Source: JANNSX01 sp031403155 (lineage in GTDB: Bacteria; Pseudomonadota; Alphaproteobacteria; Rhizobiales; Hyphomicrobiaceae). From it: a stretch of DNA of 64,000 bases. Position numbers and translations under genes: made by a program. Position 1 is the stretch's first letter. Each line of letters starts with the position of its first letter. The stretch is from contig JANNSX010000092.1 in the NCBI GenBank assembly GCA_031403155.1, forward strand, positions 26,389 through 90,388, given 5' to 3'. The notes below the pieces were generated by a model, which did no database searches, was not told the origin of the DNA, and worked only from the letters and a program-made list of their open reading frames with translations. Below are positions 57,688 through 64,000 of this stretch, one piece after another.

Positions 57688-58960
57688 TGTCAAAAATGAT
57701 GTCCGAGCGCCGGAGCGGGCGCGCCATGGCGAGGCCTTCGAGCGTGCGCACGCGCGAGAGGGCGACATAGGCCTGGCCGTGCGCGAAGGTTCCCCGCCGC
57801 AAGTCAATGAACACGCGGTCGAGCGTCATGCCCTGGGCCTTGTGGATCGTCAGCGCCCAGGCAAGCCGCAGCGGCAATTGCCGGAACGAGCCCGCCAGCG
57901 TCTCGACGATGCGATCCTCTTTCGCGTCGTAGTCGTAGCGGATCGCCTCCCAGACCTCGGGCTCGACCTCGTGCTCCTCGCCGTCGATCTCGACGAACAC
58001 GCGGTCCTCCTCGAGGCGGGCGATCTTGGCGAGTGTGCCGTTGACCCAGCGCTTTTCCGGATCGTTGCGGATGAGGATGACCTTGGCGCCTTGCTTGAGC
58101 GTGAGCACCGGATCGGTCGGTTGCGCGCTGTCGGCATAGGTGCCGGTGACCAGCGCCTCGTGCATATGGGTCTTGCCTGGTAACGCCTTCAGGAAGGCCA
58201 TGTTGATCTCCTGCGCCACGGCGTTCGTGGGCGTCAGGATCACGTAATCGTCGCGGCGCGGCAGGGTGTCGAGCGGCGACACGCGCTCGTTCAGGAGCTC
58301 CAGATCCTCAGGGCGCGGAGCGCCCTCGCGGATGTTGTTGAGGGCGCCGAGGAAGTGTGCGTCCTTCTGGCGGAAGACACGGCCGAGCTCGATGCGTTTT
58401 GCATCGGTCTCGCGGAAGGCCGGCGCGTCGAAGAAAAATGGGCCGCCGAAGCGATCGGCGAGATAGGTCTGCAACTCCGGCTCGGCGATGACCGGCGGCA
58501 GCTGGTGCAGATCGCCGAACATGACGAGGCGTACGCCGCCGAAGGGATCGTTCGGGCGCTTGCGATTGAGGCGCAGCATTTTGTCGATGCCGTCCATGAG
58601 GTCGGAGCGCACCATGGAAACCTCGTCGATGACGAGGGTCTTGAGCTTGCGCATCAGGCCGAGGCGGCGGCTCGGGCGGATGTCCTCGGCCTTGATGAGG
58701 CGCGGCGGCAGGCCGAAAAACGAGTGGATCGTCTGTCCGCCGACTTGCACGGCCGCGAGCCCCGTCGGCGCCAGCACGACCATCTCGTGGCTGTCCTCGT
58801 CGCGGAGCGCCCTGAGCAGTGTGCTTTTGCCCGTACCGGCCTTGCCGGTGACGAAGAGGTGGCCGTCGCCCGTTTCGACATAGGCGGCAGCCGCCTCGAA
58901 ATCGCCGGTCGCCTCGACGTCCTTGGGCCAGTGCATGTGCGAGGGGCGGGACGCGGGCAT
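57644..58960 (-). CDS. PIF1/RecD-like superfamily 1 DNA helicase
   Basis: 438 residues. Walker A VTGKAGTGKSTLL, motif Ia APTGLAAVQVGGQTIHSFFG, Walker B LVIDEVSMVRSDLMDGID, motif III MFGDLHQLPPV, motif IV region VFRQKD, and motifs V-VI LAWALTIHKAQGMTLDRVFIDL and VALSRVRTLEGL. It unwinds DNA 5' to 3' at special structures. The gene is complete. Its last 14 codons and stop are duplicated 2016 bases away, bracketing the stator genes. It may be only the integration target, not part of the system. Confidence 0.9.
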   Translation of the reverse strand: MPASRPSHMHWPKDVEATGDFEAAAAYVETGDGHLFVTGKAGTGKSTLLRALRDEDSHEMVVLAPTGLAAVQVGGQTIHSFFGLPPRLIKAEDIRPSRRLGLMRKLKTLVIDEVSMVRSDLMDGIDKMLRLNRKRPNDPFGGVRLVMFGDLHQLPPVIAEPELQTYLADRFGGPFFFDAPAFRETDAKRIELGRVFRQKDAHFLGALNNIREGAPRPEDLELLNERVSPLDTLPRRDDYVILTPTNAVAQEINMAFLKALPGKTHMHEALVTGTYADSAQPTDPVLTLKQGAKVILIRNDPEKRWVNGTLAKIARLEEDRVFVEIDGEEHEVEPEVWEAIRYDYDAKEDRIVETLAGSFRQLPLRLAWALTIHKAQGMTLDRVFIDLRRGTFAHGQAYVALSRVRTLEGLAMARPLRRSDIIFDRAVTGYREVFEALE

Positions 58961-59038
58961 GGCGATCCAAGGGCTATGAGCGGGCAGCGCTCCATAGCCG
59001 GTTTCGCGGGCCAGGCCCAGCGTAAAGCGGAACCCAGA

Positions 59039-59542
59039 TCAGGCGAGGCCCAGGACCTCGCGAAGGGAGAGAATGTGGCTCTCCTCGGTGCCTTCCGGCA
59101 GCGTGAAAATGCGGCCGTCGCGGAGCCGCAGCTCGGCCGAGCGCGTCGGATAGCCGTCGTCGTCGTAGTCGATCGACATACCGACGCCGGCGATGTCCAG
59201 GAAGTGGACATCGCGGTTCGAGATTGCGAAGCGGCCGGCGCGCACGAGCGTGACCGTCTGGCCGGCGGGGTCGAAGGCGGCGGCGACGATCTTGCCGGGC
59301 GAGAGCACGCTGTGAAAGTAGATGCCGGCCGAGATGACGAATACCGCGATCATCAGCAGCGTGGCGACGAAGCTCACATGCTGCATCATCGTCGGCTGGA
59401 TGACGAACAGGAGGACGAACGGCGCAGCCAGGCCGATCAGGATCGGCGACAGGGCATGCATGTTGATACCGCTACTGCCGGCGCTCTGCGCCTCCGGCGT
59501 ATCGAGAATGAGCTGCCCTTGCTCGAATGCGATGTCGACCAT
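59039..59542 (-). CDS. Two-span membrane protein, unknown function
   Basis: 167 residues. Two adjacent membrane helices (ALSPILIGLAAPFVLLFVI and FVATLLMIAVFVISAGIYF, residues about 30-75), then a small beta domain (IVAAAFDPAGQTVTLVRAGRFAISNRDV, GRIFTLPEGTEESHILSLRE) similar in outline to bacterial PH domains. No known family assigned. Same strand as the helicase gene, 78 bases upstream of it. Confidence 0.65.
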   Translation of the reverse strand: MVDIAFEQGQLILDTPEAQSAGSSGINMHALSPILIGLAAPFVLLFVIQPTMMQHVSFVATLLMIAVFVISAGIYFHSVLSPGKIVAAAFDPAGQTVTLVRAGRFAISNRDVHFLDIAGVGMSIDYDDDGYPTRSAELRLRDGRIFTLPEGTEESHILSLREVLGLA

Positions 59543-59558
59543 GGCGAAAGCCCCGTCG

Positions 59559-59664
59559 CTAGAGCGCTATTCGATCTGATGGAATCAGATCGGCGCTCTA
59601 GGTTGTTGGTTTTTTGGACTTTCTTTCGACCAACCGGTATACACTTGGAAGGACAAGTGCTCTC
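59559..59664. repeat. Two-hairpin composite repeat (family B), copy 4
   Basis: Hairpin 1: CTAGAGCG / CGCTCTAG with GATCTGAT / ATCAGATC inside. Linker GTTGTTGG. Hairpin 2 has the core GACCAACCGGTATACACTTG, but its outer left arm has decayed (GGACTT for GAGCACTT). Between the two genes 59039 and 59765, a 222-base gap with nothing else recognised. Confidence 0.82.
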
Positions 59665-59764
59665 GCCCGCAATCGGCTGATTTCAGCGCAAACTGATTTA
59701 AATTGCGTTAGCCGCGCAAGGCGCCGACGGGGAGAGCAATCCTCGGGGACCTTGGTGCCGCCGC

Positions 59765-60418
59765 TCAATCGAGTTTCAGCTCGTCCTTGACCTCTGGACA
59801 TTTCTTCTCGACGAAGCCGTTGACGGCCTCGATGAGCTCAGCCCCGAGCGCGTTGACCTTGTTGTCCAGCGCCGTCGCCGGCCACAGCACGCTCTTCGCC
59901 ATCGACGGTGCGGCCAGCGCCCCCCAGGTGATATAGCCCGCCGTCGCCTTGCCGTTCTCGAAGGTGATTTTGGGCGTCATGGCGATCTTGAAGGTGTATT
60001 TCTCCTCGCCTTCCCGCAGGACGTCGCAGACCAGCTCGTGCTCGCCGAAGTCCGCCTCGTATTTCGGCTCCGTCATGGCGCTGACGAGCATCGCGCGTTT
60101 GAGTTTCACCTCGACCTTGCAGGTGGTGTTGCCCCAGGGCCAGGAGACCTTGGTGCGTTTCATCATCCGGGTGATGTCGTCCTTGGGCCAGGTCTTGACG
60201 ATGCCGCAGGCGACGTCGCTGCCTTCCGGCTTCTTGCCGAGCATGATGGAGCAGATCTCGATCTTGCAGGCCTTGCGGGCTTCCTTCTCCTTGGCGAGAA
60301 GATCGGTCATGGCGGGGTCGGCTGCCGTCGCGTCCGTCGCGGCCTCTTCGGCAATGGCCGGAGCGCCGTTGAGAACCGCAACGGTCAGAATGGCGAGCAG
60401 GACTGAACGCATCTGCAT
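59765..60418 (-). CDS. Secreted conserved hypothetical protein
   Basis: 217 residues from MQMRSVLLAILTVAV; signal peptide cleaved near PAIA. The mature part has CKIEICSIMLGKKPEGSDVACGIVKTWPKDD, WPWGNTTCKVEVKLKR, FGEHELVCDVLREGEE and a C-terminal EKKCPEVKDELKLD. Several cysteines suggest disulfides. This pattern occurs in uncharacterised Hyphomicrobiales exported proteins; no function known. Confidence 0.7.
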   Translation of the reverse strand: MQMRSVLLAILTVAVLNGAPAIAEEAATDATAADPAMTDLLAKEKEARKACKIEICSIMLGKKPEGSDVACGIVKTWPKDDITRMMKRTKVSWPWGNTTCKVEVKLKRAMLVSAMTEPKYEADFGEHELVCDVLREGEEKYTFKIAMTPKITFENGKATAGYITWGALAAPSMAKSVLWPATALDNKVNALGAELIEAVNGFVEKKCPEVKDELKLD

Positions 60419-60497
60419 GGTGCCCTTGGGGTCAACATCCATTTTCGGGCGCTCATCTGCCCGGGCGGCGTGTCGCGATTGTGGCCGTTGAGGGGTA

Positions 60498-60600
60498 CTA
60501 GAGCGGGTTCAGCTCGATCGGAATCAGGAACCTGCTCTAGTTTCTTGGCTTTGAGCACGTTCTACGGCGAACCGGTGTCCACTTCGCCTGAACGTGCTCT
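60498..60600. repeat. Two-hairpin composite repeat (family B/C), copy 5
   Basis: Hairpin 1: CTAGAGCGGGTTC / GAACCTGCTCTAG (one G-T pair). Linker TTTCTTGGCTTT. Hairpin 2: GAGCACGTTC / GAACGTGCTC around GGCGAACCGGTGTCCACTTCGCC. Arms differ from the other copies on both sides yet still pair. It overlaps the leuB stop codon. Confidence 0.85.
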
Positions 60601-61705
60601 ATGCCAGCCGCTCCAGCTCTTCCACGATCGCCGCACCCATCTCGGCGGTGCCGACCTTCTTCCGGTTGGGTTCCGCGATGTCGGCGGTCCTGAGGCCCCG
60701 CCCGAGTACGCCCGTCACCGCCTGCTCGACGAGGTCGGCGGCTTCCCCCATGTCGAAGGAATAGCGCAGCGCCATGGCCAGCGAGAGGATCATGGCGATC
60801 GGATTGGCAAGCCCCTTGCCGGCGATGTCGGGGGCCGAGCCATGCACCGGCTCATAAAGCGATTTCCGCCGGCCCTTGGCGTCGGGCTGCCCCAACGAGG
60901 CTGACGGCAGCATGCCGATCGAGCCCGTCAACATGGCCGCTTCATCGGAAAGCATATCGCCGAACAGATTGTCGGTGACGATAACATCGAACTGCTTCGG
61001 GTTGCGCACGAGCTGCATGGCGCAGGCGTCGGCCAGGATGTGCTGCAGCTGCACGTCCTTGTAGTCTTTCGCGTGCACCTGCGTCACGACCTCATTCCAC
61101 AGCACGCCCGAGCGCATGACGTTGCGCTTGTCGGCCGAGTGCACGAGGTTGCGGCGCTTGCGTGCGAGGTCGAAGGCAACGCGGGCGATGCGGTCGATCT
61201 CGTGCGTCGTGTAGACCTGCGTGTCGACGGCACGCTTCTCACCATTCTCGAGGGTGACGACCTCCTTGGGCTCGCCGAAGTAGACGCCGCCGGTCAGCTC
61301 GCGCACGATCATGATGTCGAGGCCTTCGACGAGCTCGCGTTTGAGGCTCGAGGCATCGGCGAGCGCGGCGTGGCAGATGGCCGGACGCAGATTGGCGAAC
61401 AGGCCGAGGTCTTTCCTGAGCCGCAGCAGCGCTGCCTCGGGACGCACGTCGTAGGGCACCTTGTCCCACTTCGGACCGCCGACCGCGCCGAACAGCACGG
61501 CATCGGCCTTGAGTGCTTTGTCCATGCACTCCTCGGTCACGGCCACCTGGTGCTTGTCGTAGGCCGACCCGCCGACAAGGCCCTCCTCGGTGTTGAACAC
61601 GCCTTTCTTCTGCTTGGCGAGCCAGCCTATGACCTTTTTCGTCTCGGCCATGACCTCCGGACCGATGCCGTCGCCGGGGAGAAGGAGCACGTCGAAGCTG
61701 GCCAT
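60599..61705 (-). CDS. leuB: 3-isopropylmalate dehydrogenase
   Basis: 368 residues from MASFDVLLLPGDGIGPEVMAE, normal length. Substrate and metal residues in LRKDLGLFANLRPA, IVRELTGGVYFG, DKRNVMRSGVLWNEVV, VTDNLFGDMLSDEAAMLTGS and cofactor-binding EPVHGSAPDIAGKGLANP. Third step of leucine biosynthesis. The frame remains open far upstream antisense to the M23 and hydrolase genes, but the ATG at 61705 fits the family N-terminus. Confidence 0.95.
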   Translation of the reverse strand: MASFDVLLLPGDGIGPEVMAETKKVIGWLAKQKKGVFNTEEGLVGGSAYDKHQVAVTEECMDKALKADAVLFGAVGGPKWDKVPYDVRPEAALLRLRKDLGLFANLRPAICHAALADASSLKRELVEGLDIMIVRELTGGVYFGEPKEVVTLENGEKRAVDTQVYTTHEIDRIARVAFDLARKRRNLVHSADKRNVMRSGVLWNEVVTQVHAKDYKDVQLQHILADACAMQLVRNPKQFDVIVTDNLFGDMLSDEAAMLTGSIGMLPSASLGQPDAKGRRKSLYEPVHGSAPDIAGKGLANPIAMILSLAMALRYSFDMGEAADLVEQAVTGVLGRGLRTADIAEPNRKKVGTAEMGAAIVEELERLA

Positions 61706-61840
61706 GGGGGTGTCCTGTGGATCTAGGGGAGCATAGGAGTAGAATTCGGCCCGATTGCTAGCTCCGGCGAGGCCGGGGCGCAAGGCTACCACCCCGGCGA
61801 GGGCCGTGGGAGCGCCATGGTTTCGTGGTAGGTTCAGCTC

Positions 61841-62857
61841 ATGATCACGCTTACACGATCCGTCTGTGTCGCTGCGCTGCTGACCCTCGCCGCTGCTCCG
61901 GCCGCGGCCGACGCCCCCCGGTTGGCGCTGCCGCTGGACTGCGAGGCCGGCACGACCTGCTACGTCCAGAACTTTGTCGATGTCGATCCCGGTCCGGGCA
62001 ACCAGGACTATCTCTGCGGCAGCGCCACCTATGACACCCATACGGGAACGGACATCCGCGTCCTGAACATGCCCGAAGCGTCCAAGGGCATCGCCGTCAA
62101 GGCGGCGGCCGTGGGCGTCGTCGCCAAGACGCGCGAAGGCGTCGATGACGATCTTGTCGACACCGAGGAGGAGGCCAAGCGTGTCAGCCCCTACGGCCTC
62201 GGCAATGTCGTCATCATCGATCACGGCGAGGGCTGGCAGACGATCTATGGCCATATGCGCAAGGGCAGCCTCAAGGTGCGCTCGGGTGACAAGGTCGAGG
62301 CCGGCATGCCCATCGGCGAGGTCGGGCTGTCCGGGCTGACTGAGTTTCCGCATGTCCATTTCGAGGTGCGCCACAACGGCAAGCTCGTTGATCCGTTCAC
62401 CGGCGGCGAGGCGAGTGCGGCTTGTGCCGTCGATGCCAGCAAGGCCGTCGCAGGCGCGCTCTGGGCGCCGGACGTCGCGAGCGCGCTGGCCTCGACCGAG
62501 TCGCGCATTCTGGAAGTGGGATTTGCCGGCGCTGCGCTGTCGCCGAAGGACCTCGAAGTAGGGCTGTCGCCCGACAAGGCGGCCTCTCCCACGTCGCCTG
62601 GCCTCGTCTTCTTCGCCCGCGTCATGAACATGCGCGAGGGCGATCAGCTTCGCTTCGTGCTCGACGGGCCCGGCGACTGGAAACAGGAGCACGCGATGGC
62701 GCCGGTCGAGCGAGCGAAGGCGACCTATGTCGGGTTCGCGGGCAAGAAGCTCAAGCTCGCGCGCTGGCCGGCGGGGCGCTATGCGGGCAAAGTCGAACTC
62801 TTCCGGTCTGGCCGCGTGGTTGCGACCGCCGAGGGCGAGATGACATTGCCAGAGTAG
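61841..62857 (+). CDS. Periplasmic M23 family metallopeptidase
   Basis: 338 residues. Signal peptide cleaved near AAAADA. LytM/M23 domain at about residues 60-190: zinc ligands in YDTHTGTDIRV (His-x-x-x-Asp) and HVHFEVRHNG (His-x-His), with IYGHMRKGS. The C-terminal 140 residues form a separate beta-rich domain (LVFFARVMNMREGDQLRFVLDGPGDW). It likely cuts murein cross-bridges. Divergent from leuB and followed 9 bases later by the hydrolase gene. Confidence 0.88.
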   Translation: MITLTRSVCVAALLTLAAAPAAADAPRLALPLDCEAGTTCYVQNFVDVDPGPGNQDYLCGSATYDTHTGTDIRVLNMPEASKGIAVKAAAVGVVAKTREGVDDDLVDTEEEAKRVSPYGLGNVVIIDHGEGWQTIYGHMRKGSLKVRSGDKVEAGMPIGEVGLSGLTEFPHVHFEVRHNGKLVDPFTGGEASAACAVDASKAVAGALWAPDVASALASTESRILEVGFAGAALSPKDLEVGLSPDKAASPTSPGLVFFARVMNMREGDQLRFVLDGPGDWKQEHAMAPVERAKATYVGFAGKKLKLARWPAGRYAGKVELFRSGRVVATAEGEMTLPE

Positions 62858-62866
62858 GAGACGAGC

Positions 62867-63667
62867 ATGGTCGAGCTTGCGACGGTCACACTGCCGAACG
62901 GCGTCACGATGGAGCACGCGATCGCCGGTGAAGGTCCGCGGATCGCCATCTTCATCCACGGCTATGGCGACAGCTGGTACTCGCACAACGGCATGCTGCA
63001 GGCGCTGCCCTCGGGCTGGCGCGCCTATGCGCCGTCGTTGCGGGGTCATGGCGAATCCTCGAAGCCACGCGAGGGCTACACGGTTCGAGATCACGCGGAC
63101 GACGTCATTGCCTTCATGGCGGCGAAGGGTATCGGCAAGGCGGTGATCATCGGCCACTCCATGGGCTCCTTCATCGCCCAGGACATCGCCGTAAGGCGGC
63201 CCGATCTCGTGTCGCATCTGGTGCTCATCGCCTCGGCGACGACATCGGACAACGAAGTGGTCATGGCCCTCAAGGCCGGCGTCGCCGATCTCACCGATCC
63301 GATGCCCAGGCAGTTCTCGCACGATTTCCAATCCGGCACCTGCGTCAATCCGATGGGCCCCGGCATGACGCTCGAGCGCGTGGTCGACGAAAGCGCGAAG
63401 ATCCCGGCCGATGTCTGGAAGCGCGAGGCCGATGCGCTGATCGACTACCGCCCGGCCAATCACGCCGGCGCCGATCTCGCGCGCATTGCTGCGCCGACGC
63501 TCGTCATCTGGGGCGTTCACGACGGCATCTTCTTCCGCGACGAGCAGGATCGGCTCGTCAAATCGATCCCCGGCGCCCGCCTCACCGTGCACGAGACTTC
63601 GGGGCATGCGGTGAATTGGGAATTCCCGGAGTGGACGATGAGGGAAGTGGCGCGGTTTGTGGGGTGA
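62867..63667 (+). CDS. Alpha/beta hydrolase
   Basis: 266 residues, GGAG upstream. Oxyanion region FIHGYGDSWYS, nucleophile elbow GHSMGSF (Ser), acid Asp in IWGVHDGIF and catalytic His in ETSGHAVNWEFPEW. Cytoplasmic. Substrate unknown; epoxide hydrolases, esterases and lactonases share this pattern. Co-directional with the M23 gene at a 9-base distance. Confidence 0.88.
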   Translation: MVELATVTLPNGVTMEHAIAGEGPRIAIFIHGYGDSWYSHNGMLQALPSGWRAYAPSLRGHGESSKPREGYTVRDHADDVIAFMAAKGIGKAVIIGHSMGSFIAQDIAVRRPDLVSHLVLIASATTSDNEVVMALKAGVADLTDPMPRQFSHDFQSGTCVNPMGPGMTLERVVDESAKIPADVWKREADALIDYRPANHAGADLARIAAPTLVIWGVHDGIFFRDEQDRLVKSIPGARLTVHETSGHAVNWEFPEWTMREVARFVG

Positions 63668-63860
63668 TGGGGGCATCGGTGATCGGGCATCGGTTTGCGA
63701 CAATCACTTTGATGCCTGATGCCTGACAACAGATACCCATCGAAGCCAACGCTCCGCCCTCACCGCGGCTCGTTCCCGAACCCGAGAGCATGATCAGTCC
63801 AGAGGGACGGAGTGGCCGGCCCGTGGTTGAATCATTCGGATGTGGCACGCGTACGATCAC

Positions 63861-63973
63861 CTCATACCGGATCGCATTGGCGATCCGGTATGAGGCGTGA
63901 ATCGTTCGCGAAAGCTAATGCTGGCGCGAGAGATTCACGTCGTCCACCGGCGCGAACGCGCCCGTGGACGACG
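63861..63973. repeat. Cluster of three hairpins at the right edge
   Basis: 63861-63894: CTCATACCGGATCGC / GCGATCCGGTATGAG, 15 perfect pairs, 4-base loop. 63896-63939: CGTGAATC / GATTCACG. 63938-63973: CGTCGTCCAC / GTGGACGACG. The 193 bases before them (63668-63860) show no gene. Confidence 0.75.
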
Positions 63974-64000
63974 ATCTCGCGCGCAACCACTCCGTCGTCG

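Noticed and set aside
60599..63703. A 1034-codon frame that would fuse leuB to a long N-terminal extension
   Set aside because: The extension is antisense to the M23 peptidase and hydrolase genes; leuB has its normal N-terminus at 61705.

Overview
The window is a G+C-rich stretch of chromosome from an alphaproteobacterium, most likely of the order Hyphomicrobiales (Rhizobiales). The grounds are gene content (IalB-like and EipA/DUF1134 envelope proteins, the ftsE-ftsX / MJ0042 zinc-ribbon / hpt neighbourhood, aroK-aroB beside a CorC-type exporter, xerD-accA) and abundant intergenic palindromes of the type common in that order. The genus is inference. No rRNA, tRNA or CRISPR array was seen.

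Layout. 1-8.1 kb: start of a sterol desaturase-family protein (runs off the edge), a YejA-type solute-binding protein, IalB, dipeptide epimerase, a tandem repeat array, an MFS transporter, a threonine dehydratase and a glycosyltransferase. 8.1-16.3 kb: a possible small RNA ending in a strong terminator, a secreted protein, CcdA, MgtE, polysaccharide deacetylase, DUF1330, hypB and hypA (separated by a repeat-rich insert), and a small secreted protein. 16.2-21.6 kb: eipA, hisC-tyrA (4-base overlap), ChaC, a PRiA4 ORF-3 protein. 21.8-27.3 kb: an intein-containing B12-dependent ribonucleotide reductase, a nonsense-interrupted small ORF and a hipBA toxin-antitoxin pair with a large palindromic operator. 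27.4-40.1 kb: housekeeping genes: plsC, ydcF-like, ftsX, ftsE, zinc-ribbon protein, hpt, corC, aroB, aroK, a 48-residue membrane protein, a large secreted protein, xerD, accA. 40.4-45.2 kb: three tandem L,D-transpeptidase paralogues and a CoA transferase. 45.5-51 kb: SDR, a spermidine/putrescine-type ABC importer without its ATPase, a 1-Cys peroxiredoxin and a low-complexity secreted protein. 51.3-60.4 kb: a secreted WD40-caspase, bactofilin, a MotA/MotB-like (Zorya-like) stator pair bounded by 44-base direct repeats, and a PIF1-type helicase. 60.6-64 kb: leuB, an M23 peptidase and an alpha/beta hydrolase, then a cluster of hairpins.

Two themes stand out. First, the intergenic space is heavily colonised by a few families of palindromic repeats (58-61 base units near 4.5, 12.9, 32.0 and 54.3 kb; two-hairpin composites near 12.7, 39.0, 54.2, 59.6 and 60.5 kb; CCCTCTCC-type hairpins near 14.5-15.5, 42.6 and 45.3 kb). 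Some have entered coding regions: the start of eipA, the N-terminus of the third L,D-transpeptidase, and the hypB/hypA junction. Second, there are several accessory systems: the NrdJ intein at the catalytic cysteine, hipBA, and the stator pair that carries a duplicated 3' end of the neighbouring helicase gene, the best candidate here for an undescribed mobile or defence module.
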